DNA of 64,000 bases from Cheilinus undulatus. Lineage: Eukaryota > Chordata > Actinopteri > Labriformes > Labridae. The translations under genes were made by a program, and so were the position numbers. Position 1 is the stretch's first letter. Every line of letters starts with the position of its first letter. The DNA lies in the NCBI RefSeq assembly GCF_018320785.1, contig NC_054872.1, positions 23,270,769 to 23,334,768 on the forward strand, read 5' to 3'. Of this stretch, positions 50,111 through 61,211 are shown one piece after another. The notes beneath the pieces were generated by a model, which worked only from the letters and a program-made list of their open reading frames with translations, ran no database searches and was not told where the DNA came from.

Positions 50111-50561
50111 AGTTTTTGTTAACCTTGGTTCCTACACTATTGTTCAATAAATATATCCCCAAACACTAAAACTCTTTTCAGAAACATCTAATCAGCAAAA
50201 ACATGCCCAATTCTCAATGCAACCATACGCCCAAACATAATTACGGTCTTAAGTCTTGATCAGACTAAGCCTATTAGATTTACCTTTGCATCTCTAAACT
50301 ACCTTCCAAGTAAAGCCAGATTAGATCTTTGAGCTACATCCTCTTTATATCTGGCTAAATGCTATACAAGAACCTGTAATTATCTGCAAATCGTGCATAA
50401 AGGCGACTGCCTTTTCTTACTGATTTATTTGATAATAAGTACGCTTCTATATCATAAAGAAGCCGTTGATTTTTGGATTCACCATAAAACTCTTTGTGGT
50501 GTAGTGTAAATGGTTCAATTTTACTTTGTAGGAGTGCTTTTTTTTAAAAAAATTAGCTACG

Positions 50562-50740
50562 ACCGGAAGTATCAGTCTACGTTGGCCCTTTACGTGATGA
50601 CGTTGTCAGTGGGAGGGGTTTTGTGTTCAAGTCAGAGAAGGTATTATCGTGAATCCTGTCAACAAACTCAGAGAGTGTGAATCTTTACGTCTATTAAATG
50701 GACATTTCCTGACAGAGGCGCTTTTAGTCCGAGGAGTGCG
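50562..50740 (+). promoter_or_regulatory. wdtc1: wdtc1 promoter and non-coding first exon
   Basis: An ETS-type site (ACCGGAAGT, 50562-50570) and a CRE-like TGACGT (50598-50603) lie just upstream of a probable first exon that ends in a good donor (GTGCG|GTGAGAT, donor at 50741). That exon would splice to the acceptor at 51301-51302, ahead of the coding start. The transcription start itself is not determined. Confidence 0.5.
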
Positions 50741-51395
50741 GTGAGATCTCTTTACCAGTCTTAAACTGTAATGAAATGGTTGCAAATGTTGACGTTACAT
50801 GAAGTGGACGTCTTGTTTAGCTAACAAGGTAACGCAGATACGCTAACGCCAGCTACTTGATAAACGACAGGTCTTTAAAGGCCTGGTGCAAATATGGATA
50901 GCGATTGTGACAGCATAATAGTTTCTTTGTTTTCGAATAATTGTCTGTGTTTTGAGAAACAGTCACAAGATTAAAATACTGACAGAGCTGCATAGCTAAG
51001 ATTGGCTAGTTAGCTTATGAAGTCGTCTTGTTTATGTTGTTTGACGGGAGCAATGCCACTGTCTATGTAGTGACAAAAGTGTGTAGACCAGCTAACAGCT
51101 TATGATATACTTATGTGTGAGCCGTTTTAACAGATATACTGTGAGCTAATATTACTAAGGCCCTCTGACAATCCTGTATTCACCATTTAACACCATCTAC
51201 CCTCAATGTACTGTGATACACCATCGAAAAATACCTATCATGGTTATGATAAGTGGCCTCCGCATACTATCTACACTGCTGATTGTTTTAACTTGTTTGC
51301 AGCTGTTTGTGGACAAATACAGAGTAAATGTCATCCGAGCTCTGACCCCTGGAACCACCAGCCCAGACCCTGTTTTTATGTTCTGTGGTGAGGCC

Positions 51396-52842
51396 ATGAC
51401 TTCTGTCAACATCACTAGAGATCTTCTGCACAGGCAGATCAGAGTGAGTACATACAGAGCATCCAAGAAGGACATTATACCGTACATGTAATCAGACACT
51501 GGTAAACACTAACTATAACCTAAGAAGACCCTAATCTAAAGTTACTTTATACCCCCCTCAATATGTTTTCTAAAATGCAGACTTTCAAGTCTAATGTGGA
51601 ATTTGATTCACATCTTTAGGATAAAAGAGCGCCAGCCTTTCAAAGGTTCTATCATGTGACGGACCCCTTCATCAAAAGACTTGGACTGGAGGCTGAGCTT
51701 CAGGTCAGTGACAGTAAGCCTGTGTGTACACTAAGGAGAGGGGAGGGAGACTAAGTACTCCATTCTGTTTTTTTATCATAGTGTCTTTATCTTAAACTAC
51801 CTGTCTTAACAGGGTCATACAGGCTGTGTGAACTGTTTGGAGTGGAATGAACGAGGAGAGTAAGTTTTGACAACCTAAAACCTTACCTTACATACTTTTA
51901 TAGCTATTGACCTTGGATCAATGACTGAGTTACATCACACACAAAAAAATCAAAGATTTTACTACAAGGTTTGTGATATGCAAGTTATTTCCAGAGACAG
52001 ATTATTATGGCAGGTGATGTGTCCAAGTCAAAGAAATCAGCTGTTCTACTGATGTGAAAATTTCAATGCACATGTTTACAGTTGTTCAGCTACTGGATAT
52101 CTGATATGCCTAAAATGTTGTATGACAAGCAGTGTTGATAATAAAGAACAATATCAGATGTTTATTGCCTTTTCCTATTCTCTCCTTTTTTTCAATTTTA
52201 GTCTACTTGCCTCAGGCTCAGATGATCAGCATGCCGTCATCTGGGATCCATTCAGGCACAAGAAGCTTACAACTATGCACACGGGTCATGCAGCAAATAT
52301 ATTCTCTGTAAAGGTAAGGAGGAATGACTGTTTTGAATTCCAGTAAAGAAGGCATGCTGATGTCTTTTAAGGTGACTCTAAACTGTCAATGCAGAAAGAT
52401 GCAGCTGAAGGTAGTGAAGGCTGAAATGTAAGTTAGATGAAGCCAAATAAAACATTATAGCCCATGTGGTGTATCCGGGTTATGCTTGTATGTGGACTGT
52501 TGAGTGTGGTACGCTATTTAACTGCAAATAAAGAACAATTTAACAACGTAAATCTTTTATTATGTTGAACTTAGAGCCTCTACTTTCATCCCGATCTGGG
52601 ATTGCTCTCCTGAAATACAAAAACACTGTAGTCTGCACACTAGGGGGCGCTGTTGGCCACCCACTGAATGGCATGAAGAAAACAGACTTGTAAATGTTTG
52701 GTTGTGTTTTATCTGTTTTTATAATTTGGAAAACTATTGGAGCTTCATGACCAAAAGCTTGAGAATGAAAATACTGGAGAGAAATGTTGATATTGAAAGA
52801 TAAGGAGAAGTTGCGTTTTTTAAATCAGAATATGACACATCA

Positions 52843-52892
<50 letters not shown>

Positions 52893-55800
52893 GTATATGT
52901 ATGTATAGATGTTTTTGGCACATTTAATTATGGTAACTCATTGCGTGTGTATTTATCAGTTCATGTTGCTGTTATTCTGTGTTCTTACAGTTCCTTCCTC
53001 ACTCCGGGGACAGAATCTTGGTCACGGGTGCAGCTGACACAAAGGTCCATGTGCATGATTTGACGGTGAAGGAAACCATTCACATGTTTTCTGATCACAC
53101 CAACAGAGTTAAACGCATCGCCACTGCTCCAATGTGGCCTAATACCTTCTGGAGTGCTGCTGAAGATGGAATAATCAGGTTAGAACCCAGGGATCAGAAA
53201 TGAACAAAATAATCTGCTCTATTATGCCCCGGTAACACAGCCCCATTTTTTTAAAGAAAGTTGGGATGTTGTCCAAAATATAAATACAGACAGAATTTGA
53301 TTGGTTTTCAAATCACTGAAATGCCATACTTGATTAAAATAGCACAAAGAAAACATGATGAATATTGAAATTTAGAATTGTTTTTGTAAAACTGTGCTCA
53401 TTTTAGAAATTCAACACCAGCATATGTGATGTGATAGCATATATAGCCTGCACATTTTCAGTTTAGTTTTTATTAGTCTTTACTGCTGGTTTCTTAGTTT
53501 AGTTTTTATTTTGCAAAAATGCTTTGTTTTAGTTTAGTTTTTGTTAATTTTAGTGTTAGTTTTAGTTTTTTTTTTTTTTTTTTTAGCAATAAAGGGAAAT
53601 TGTCAGTGGTGAGACCCAAAAGGGTCAGAAAACATAAACATTGTACAATTTTTAAAACACATTTAGACAGAATACTCTTCACATTTCATTTTATGTATTC
53701 AAATTTGATATGTGAATATAACTCAAGAACCAAAAATTGAGCATTTTGTGAAGACTTCTTCAATCATATCTGGCCCTTTTACACTCCCCAGGCTTGGGTG
53801 TCCATGTCACTCAGCATGCTGCTGTCAAAGACAAAAATTAAGGAGGTTTTCTGTGTTTTGTAAGCACAGAATACAGTTTAAGTTGGTTTTTGTAAAAAGA
53901 TTTTTACACTTAAGTTTTAGTTATTTTGTTAGTTTTAGTTAACTATAGTAATCTTAGACTGCTATCTGAAGTTAAAAATGTTTTGAGTACCAAGAATAAA
54001 ATGAAACAGAGGAGACCCTGAACTACTGAACTGCTGAAATTCTACATCAAGGAAGAATGACCAAAAAAATCCTTTTTTCAAAATTGTAGAAACTGTTCTT
54101 CTCTGTTCTCAAACACTTACAGAGAGTTGGTAAAAGAAAAGTGACCCTACGGAAGGTAGACTTGACCCTTTCCCAACTTTATTTGAAATGTGTTGCTTGC
54201 ATCAAATTCAAACTAGGCCTTTTATCCTTAGAACAACTATACAAACTATACAAACTTCTTAGACATTGGATGTATTGTTGTGTTTTTTATTCAGTTAATC
54301 ACAATCAGCTTTATTGTCCAAGTATGCTTACGCAACAAGGAATTTAACTCTGGTTAGCTTTGCTCTCAGTGTACAGGAATTAAAAAAAAGAAGAAGGAAA
54401 TATATATATATATATATAAATAAATGTTTTTTTTTTTTTTTTAGATTTACTTGGACATTTTTTTGTGTCTTTATTCGATAGACAAGGACAGTGGATAGAG
54501 TCTCAAACAGGGACGAGAGTGGGGGAGAGACATGCGGTAAAGGGCCTCAGGCCAGATTTGAACCCGGGACATCTGCATCCACCTGCGCCCCAGGAATTAA
54601 ATATTTAATACAAAAAAATTAATAAAACTGAAAAAAGTATAAGAAATAAAGATTTAAATATGAGCAGGCTCTTGTAGGTATTAGTAGTATATACAAGTCA
54701 GTGTGCATTGATAGTATGGTTGCAAGAATGCTGACTAGACATGATCAGAAGAATTGAATAGCCAAGGATGTGGGCAGATTTACATGAGATAGATGAGATA
54801 GTTAAAGATGGTTGATTTGTACAAATTTGCAGATTAAGCATTTTATAGCCCTCTTATGGTATTTGAGTTACAGGGTTTAGATGTTTGCTAATCATTAAAT
54901 TCTGTTTTCTGTTTCACACTGCGTCCCAACATTAAAGAAACTGAGGTTGTATTCATGTTTCACTGCTGATGTTCACTACAGACAGTATGACCTGAGGGAG
55001 AGCAGTAAACGCTCTGAAGTGCTGATTGACCTGACAGAGTTCTGTGGTCAGCTGGTCGAGGCGAAGTGTTTAGCTGTCAACCCGAGGGACAACAACTACC
55101 TGGCTGTGGGTGCCAATGGGCCTTTTGTCCGACTTTATGACATTAGAATGATTCACAATTACAGGTCGGTTACATCATATGTCTTTTATTATAAAAATCG
55201 TCAACCATGCAAATGTGCTACATTCACCATAAAAGATATAAATCAACAATGTACTTTATTTTGTTCTTTCACAGGAAATCAATGAGTCAGAGCACGTCAG
55301 CAGCTGTGCACACATTCTGTGAAAGGCAGAAGCCCATCCCAGATGGCGCGGGGCAGTATTATGTTGCAGGTGGATTCATGGCTGATTTTTCTGGTTTCTG
55401 ACTTTTTTTGAATGGATGTATACAAGACGAAATATTAAGGTTGCTGGAAGGTGACTTTGTATTACATAAACTTGTCTTCAATTGCTCCAGGGCACCTACC
55501 AGTGAAACTCCCAGACTACAATAACCGCCTGAGGGTCCTGGTGGCCACCTATGTCACCTTCAGTCCAGATGGAACAGAGCTTCTGGTTAACATGGGTGGA
55601 GAACAGGTAACCCACAGGATCAAAGTGTCAACAGTAGTTTTCCTGAGTAAGTTAATCACAGAAAACAAAACGGAGCAGCAGAAATATTATTAGGGGATGT
55701 CAAGGAGAACTTTGGGGTACAGTTGGGCTGAAAAATATAGCCAGTCACATTCACACATGCAGCTCACCCTGAAAAATATTTTTATTTTTTATGAGTTTTA

Positions 55801-58793
55801 TGTCTATGTGCAGGCACTTTTAGATTTGGTGGCTAATCTTTTGCTTTCATTGCTTATTCATGATTTTCCTCCAGGTGTATCTGTTTGACTTGACATTTAA
55901 ACAGAGGCCGTATACCTTCTTGCTCCCAAAAAAGTGCCAATCATCTACAGGTTGGTTATAATGAGAAGAGATTTCAAATGGTGTCTTTTAAAGGCGAATA
56001 CTGTATCAGATCTTATGCTGTAGTCATCATTTCTGAAACTCTGCCTTCACAGGAGACGTCCAGAATGGAAAGACAACCAATGGCGTCTCCAATGGAATCC
56101 ACTTACCAACCAGCCATATTCAATTTGCTAAAGGAAGAATGCACCTAAGGTAGTTATTATCTCACCCCGATACGTGCATTTATTTATTTACAGATTGACT
56201 TTATTTAAGAAGAGTATGCTAACAGCTGAGTTATGCTTACTATTCTCTTTTTGTTCTAGCTCTACCGAGCTCCCTGCTCACTTAGAAAAGATAAAACAAC
56301 AAGCTAATGATGCCTTTGCACGGCAGCAGTGGACGCAGGCCATCCAGCTGTATAGTTTAGGTATTCATCATGCCAGCAGTAACGCCATGCTGTATGGGAA
56401 CAGAGCTGCTGCTTACATGAAACGCAAGTGGTAAGCATTTGTTGCATCACAATGAGAAGATGAATGTAGAAGCATGTTTTGAATCTTTCCTACTGTCTGT
56501 GATTCACAGGGATGGAGATCATTATGATGCCCTCAGGGACTGTCTGAAGGCTCTTACTCTAAACCCCGGCCATCTGAAGGCTCATTTCAGACTGGCACGT
56601 TGTCTGTTTGAGCTGAAGTATGTGGCTGAAGCTCTGGAGTGTCTGGATGATTTCAAAGGAAAGTTTCCTGAGCAGGCGCACAGTAGTGCCTGTGACGCCT
56701 TAGACAAAGACATCAAGGCCGCTCTCTTCACCAAGACAGAATCAGGTAAGACAGAGTGAACTGGGAACTCATCTGATTTTCTGTATCTTTCATTTGTCAA
56801 ACGACACAGTTGGAATTTGAATTGAAAGAGAACATTTTTTGGTTTAAAGATGGCTACTTTAAATCAACAATCTTGTTTACATTGTTATTTCACATTTAAT
56901 AAATAACTTGCAGGCTTTTTAAAATGTTAGAATGACTCTCTGGTAATACGCTTGATTTTTACTTCCCTATCAGATGATAAAAAGGCAAACAGCTCCATTA
57001 GATTCCACTCTTTCAGTCGGAAGGAGTCTATCCCTGAAGATGAGCTGGTGTTGAGAGAGCGCAGCTTTGACTACAAGCACAGATACTGCGGACACTGCAA
57101 CACCACCACAGATATCAAAGAGGCCAACTTCTTTGGAAGGTCAGCAGATCTCAATCACACTTCCATTAAGCCTCACAAGGGAGCAGTCACAAGCTCTGAA
57201 GCTTTAGACAGAGCACTGTATCTGCAGAAGAATAAATAAAGCAAAAACCAGCTACAGGGAGACTTTAAAACAAAGTGTGATGTGTTATTAGCTAAGAACA
57301 AATTCTAAGAACACCGGAGAGCACTCTTACAAACATTTGAGTGCTGATATGACAGGATAAAATGCACTCATCAGCTCTCAAATATGCAACATTAAGAATG
57401 ACAAGATAAAATACAATTGTAATTATTTTTTTGTACTTTTATATACTTAAATTTTAAGTACATTTGAGCAGAAAAACAAAAAGTAGGAGAAACTGTTAAG
57501 AAAGTAAGAATACCACTTTGCCATGTCCTCCTCTTTGTACCATGGGAGAAAGTGGATGGGAAAAAGGGGAACAGAAATTGCCACAGTCTACTGGAAATTC
57601 CACGTTTCTCCCCTTTTTTCACAGTTCAGGAGAACTGCTCTCTCATTTATCTCCCCTCTTTGTTTACTAGTTTGCATCTTCCTGTTTATTGCTGGACAGA
57701 ATGCTGTTATTGGTTGCTGACAATGGCCAAGTCATTAAACAAGGCAAAGTCTGAGACAAAACTAAAGACTTGAAATTCTTTCAACTGTTTGAAACCATTT
57801 ATCTTTTCTCTATAGCAAAGGCCAGTACATCGTCAGTGGCTCAGACGATGGCTCCTTTTTTATCTGGGAGAAGGAAACGACTAATCTTGTGAGAATCCTG
57901 CAGGGGGACGAGTCCATAGTCAACTGCCTGCAGCCCCACCCCAGCTACTGCTTCCTGGCTACTAGTGGTATCGACCCTGTCGTGAGGTTATGGAACCCTA
58001 GACCAGAGGTAATCATCTTCTTGGTTTATTAAAAAATTCACACATAATTCTGATTCTTGAACATTTGAAAAAGATTTATTCATAATTATAATAGCTCAAC
58101 TAAAGATTATCTGGTTTATTTAATGATACACTCGCAGATTCAACGAGTGAAAACTAAGAAAGCCTGTCTATAACCTACAGTTATCTTTATTTGTGACTGT
58201 AAAAATCATTCCAATCCTGACCCTTAGGGGGCACCAAAAATAACATAGAAATGTATACCTCAATAATAATTGCTTCAATTTCACCAAAATTGGTATGACA
58301 TTTTGCAGGCTTTGTGATGATGACAGGAATGTTTGATTGTCCCTGTTCTTTCTTTGAACTAAATCAAATTCATTAAAAGTGACCTTTTCACCCTTGTGAA
58401 CTCTGTTAACTTCCTACTGTTGTTTACAACCTAAAGAGGTAGAACCCATAAGCTGATTCTTTTGGCTTAATTTTGTGTAAATATTTTTGGGTTTGAAAAG
58501 TTGATTCTTAATGTTTTACAAAACTCAGTGATAACATCACATCCTTTTCAGTTGATTCTTGCTCTCCTCCTCCTGTTTTCTCTCTCGTATAACAGACGGA
58601 GTGTGAAAATGTGCGGGTGGTAGAGGACATGGAGGGTGCTGCTCAGGCGAACCAGCGGCGCATGAATGCTGACCCGCTAGAGGTAATGCTGCTCAACATG
58701 GGCTATCGCATCACAGGCCTGCGTGGCGTTGGCCCAGAAGGCTCGGATGACGAGGACAGCTCAGAGGGACAGGTGCAGTGTCGGCCAAGCTAA
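51396..58793 (+). CDS. wdtc1: WD and tetratricopeptide repeats protein 1 (adipose homologue, DCAF9)
   Basis: Fifteen coding exons: 51396-51443, 51620-51703, 51813-51859, 52202-52313, 52991-53178, 54982-55164, 55275-55369, 55491-55606, 55875-55950, 56053-56149, 56260-56430, 56510-56745, 56974-57139, 57816-58008 and 58596-58793. They total 2,010 nt, or 669 residues (human 677). Residues 1-316 form WD repeats (GHTGCVNCLEWNERG, LLASGSDDQHAVIWD, SAAEDGIIRQYDLRE). Residues about 350-485 are TPRs (QANDAFARQQWTQAIQLYS, YGNRAAAYMKRKWDGDHYDA). A last WD unit follows (YIVSGSDDGSFFIWEKET), and the end SDDEDSSEGQVQCRPS is as in human. WDTC1 is a substrate receptor of the CUL4-DDB1 ubiquitin ligase that limits fat formation. 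MTSVNITRDLL matches human MAKVNITRDL, which fixes the start. An in-frame ATG 18 bp upstream has a poor context. Confidence 0.96.
52845..52910. repeat. AT microsatellite
   Basis: (AT)n of about 42 bp followed by a GTATAT-variant tail, in the wdtc1 intron 52314-52990. It is self-complementary and can form a hairpin. Confidence 0.9.
53232..54215 (+). mobile_element. Decayed Tc1/mariner-type copy, interrupted by another repeat
   Basis: The left part (53232-53420) has the family's end motifs: AAAGTTGGGATGTTGTCCAAA, trimmed here to AAAGTTGGGATGTTG, then AAATACAGACAGAATTTGAT and TGGTTTTCAAATCACTGAAA. The right part (about 53990-54215) has the transposase C-terminal region (GAGACCCTGAACTACTGAAC, TACATCAAGGAAGAATGACC) and TTTCCCAACTTTATTTGAAA. 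The middle is occupied by the dispersed repeat at 53470-53960. No open frame remains. It lies in wdtc1 intron 5. Confidence 0.7.
53470..53960 (+). repeat. Dispersed TAGTTTT-ended repeat, copy 2, nested
   Basis: Second copy of the repeat seen at 49740-50110, with the same block order (GACCCAAAAG, ATCTGGCCCTTTTAC, GGCTTGGGTGTCCATGTCAC, CTGCTGTCAAAGACAAAAAT, TTTTGTAAGCACAGAA, TTAGTTAACTATAGTAATCT). It sits between the two halves of the Tc1-type copy 53232-54215, so it most likely inserted into it later. Confidence 0.6.
54430..54595 (-). repeat. Possible tRNA-derived SINE
   Basis: This segment contains GAGAGTGGGGGAGAGACATG and AAGGGCCTCAGGCCAGATTT, words I recall from a frequent teleost dispersed repeat. 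On the - strand, GGTTCAAATCT (54554-54564) is close to the RNA polymerase III B box (GGTTCGANTCC). The A/T run at the 54425 side would be the 3' tail in that orientation. No good A box was found, so the class is tentative. It lies in wdtc1 intron 5. Confidence 0.4.
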
Positions 58794-59681
58794 ACAAAGT
58801 GTCATCCATTCGATCGAATGGACCAAGGAAGCAAAAAGCACTCGCCCTGCCCAACTCCTGTTTGAATCTTAATCCCCCACCCCCATCCCTGGTCTGACAG
58901 AAACATTGAGTGAATGTCATGTCACATTTCTGCACTATGCATCGCCTTCCCCTGTCCAAAGAGAGGACTGGCAGAGACCACTTTTGGGGAGAGGAATTTT
59001 GGAGGGTGGAGAAGATACGCATCTCACCCCTTCAGAGCACCAACAACACCTCAGTATCACCCTTCACGTCCCACAGTGGCAGAGGGGACACCTTTGAGGA
59101 GAGCACCTTCCACGTCACTCCCCCCATTTTTTACTAAGATGGAGGAGTTCAGCACTTATTCCTCTTCAGGATTATGTTGGAGAGACACACAGCGTGTCGA
59201 AGGCGAAGCTGTTGGTCAGGTGACCTATTTTCAGGTCAGGGTGGCCAGACAACCACAGCGTCCTCTGTGAGAGGATCAGCTCACAAGACAGAAGACAGTG
59301 CTTGGTTGCATCTCCTGTCTGCTATAGCTGAAGCTCAGAGTTTTAGTGTTTGCTCATCGCAGAAAAGCTGCACACCCAAGTCATTGATTTTCAGTTGGAG
59401 ATTTAGTCACAGGAACCTGAAAACAAATTGTCAAAGTTTTGAAAGTTGCAAGTGTTGCTTAAATGGAATGTATTTGTAAGCTTTGATTGGTTTATAATTG
59501 TCAGAAAAAACAAGTGGTTTCTTCTGCCAAAGGTTGTCATCCATCATTTAAATGGCCAAGGATTCAAATTTTTCTTCTTTGTTTCACTGAAACATGATTT
59601 TGGCAAACTGTGCTCCTTTTAGTTAAGAGGTTTTACAATGAGAGATTGTTGATAAGATCAACAAAATATCAACAAAGACAT

Positions 59682-59687
<6 letters not shown>

Positions 59688-59716
<29 letters not shown>
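59688..59716. repeat. A29 homopolymer in the wdtc1 3' UTR
   Basis: An uninterrupted run of about 29 A residues in the sense strand of the 3' UTR. No AATAAA precedes it closely, so it is not read as a retroposed tail. Confidence 0.85.
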
Positions 59717-59719
<3 letters not shown>

Positions 59720-60154
59720 AAAAAAATTTCTGTAGTTTGAAATCAAGACTTTCATTTGGCATGAAATGACATGAAAGTTCTGTTGGGTATAAATAAGGCG
59801 CAGATGCTAATTTGTGGTTGTGGAAACAGTATTTAGTGGTGATAGACAGGAGCGTTATTGTCCCTGCCTACAGCCTGTGTGGGTCTATCACCATTCCTCT
59901 GCTGCAGTCAGGGTTTCAGTCCTGCTTGCTTGGGGCTTCTCTGACCATAGTCATGCGCAACAAAAGGACACAGAGCCATTCTGTCTGTTGCTCAGTGAAC
60001 ACATCTAATTTCTCCCCAGATGAGGTTAAATGTCAAGAATGAGCTCTCAACATGCAACACTAGGCTTCCATGTGTTTTACTGCATTCATTAATTTGAGAT
60101 TATCTGTTTTTTCTTTGATAAGTCCTACAAAAACCTTTGTTGAAAAAAGGAAAG

Positions 60155-60160
60155 AATAAA
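60155..60160 (+). terminator. wdtc1: Poly(A) signal of wdtc1
   Basis: AATAAA followed within 25 bp by a TTGTTG/TTTGTTTG GT-rich stretch (60180-60201), the classic downstream element. This makes it the best-supported mRNA end in the window. Confidence 0.7.
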
Positions 60161-60824
60161 ATTAACAGACACCTCCCTTGTTGTTGTTGTTTGTTTGTTT
60201 TTTTGCTGTTCTGTTTTTCTCAGTAAAAATGATGAATTGTTTGCCCTTAACAGTTACACAACAGATACAGAAGAACAGACACATTACTAATTAGGGTGAG
60301 AAAAATATACTGTAGGTGAGACTCTGGTATCCTGCTCATTCATCAGTGCCTGCTCTACTTTCTGCTTTTGCTGACTATTCAACAACTGGTAGCACAGTGC
60401 AACCCAAGCATGAGCAGTTATGGGAGCTTCTTAGTCCCATGTAGTGAGTGCAACAAGGTGACCCAGCTTTGGGAGCAGGCAGTAAAGCTATCTGAGTCTT
60501 TGAGTTTGGGCAGCAAAAATTAACTTTGAAATGCCAACCAAATTAAGTTGAATCAATATTCTAAACTGAACAGATGTTGAAAGGAACCCTACATGTAAAG
60601 GCATGTTGACTTTATTAAATTAACAGTAGTGTCTTCTTTATGTATGTTGTATGAAAAAACACAATAGGTCTATACTTGAGTAAATAAAAAATATTCACCT
60701 GTAGGCTGCCATTTTGTGCAATGTTGTAATATCATCCAGCTGCATTGTTCCTCCCACATCCTTTGAATGTACCAGCTTAACCTACATAACAGTTACTTAT
60801 TCCTCATTGTCCTATTTGAAACTG

Positions 60825-60890
60825 TCCATCCATCTATTCATTTTCTATACCACTTATCCCGTTCAGGGTCGTGGGGGGGCTGGAGCCTTC
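60825..60890 (+). repeat. Short fragment of a frequent teleost repeat
   Basis: CCATCCATCTATTCATTTTC followed by TATACCACTTATCCCGTTCA and GGGTCGTGGGGGGGCTGGAG is a strongly conserved motif string in many fish genomes, usually at the end of a retroposon. Only about 65 bp is present. The class was not assigned. Confidence 0.55.
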
Positions 60891-61168
60891 ACACTAAACT
60901 GAAAAAGACTGTTCTATACATAAATAAGCAAGCCAAACTACCCTCCAAACTGCTATTAGACCAATGATTAGTTGCAACAATAAGGCTTAGAGCATCTACT
61001 TCGTACTTTGTTAATTTTAATGGAAAAAACAGCAGAAATACTGATGATCACTGCAGAAAAATTTGACAAAATGGAAATGGCATTGTGCTGTAGACATGAT
61101 TAAAATGTAAATGTTTTGAACTTCTATAGCCAAGCATCATAATACAGAATTTCCTTATATTAATGATC

Positions 61169-61170
<2 letters not shown>

Positions 61171-61210
<40 letters not shown>
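61171..61210. repeat. ATT microsatellite
   Basis: Uninterrupted (TTA)n, about 13 units, in the spacer between wdtc1 and tmem222. Confidence 0.9.

Positions 61211-61211
<1 letters not shown>

Larger units (their letters stand above)
47289..50561. other. cep85 5' region and spacer to wdtc1
   Basis: Genes diverge here: cep85 leaves leftward, wdtc1 rightward. Non-coding 5' exons of cep85 are likely in the CpG-bearing stretch 48000-48500; candidate - strand donors are at 48034 (CAG|GTACGG) and 48237 (AAG|GTAACC). From 48600 to 49530 no feature is seen. Then come trinucleotide repeats (49535-49670) and a dispersed repeat (49740-50110). Confidence 0.4.
58794..60180 (+). other. wdtc1: wdtc1 3' UTR
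   Basis: About 1.39 kb from the stop codon to just beyond AATAAA at 60155-60160. It has a 29-nt A run at 59688-59716. Several short open frames in 58906-59480 overlap one another in all + frames and show no family resemblance, so they are not called. Confidence 0.7.

Noticed and set aside
57139-57239. Open continuation of the wdtc1 frame after NFFGR to a stop at 57237-57239
   Set aside because: The canonical donor at 57140 and the perfectly fitting next exon at 57816 (SKGQYIVSGSDDG) show that this is intron. An intron-retained short form is possible but unsupported.
58906-59479. Three overlapping + strand open frames after the wdtc1 stop
   Set aside because: They lie in the 3' UTR, overlap each other in different frames, and show no conserved motif.
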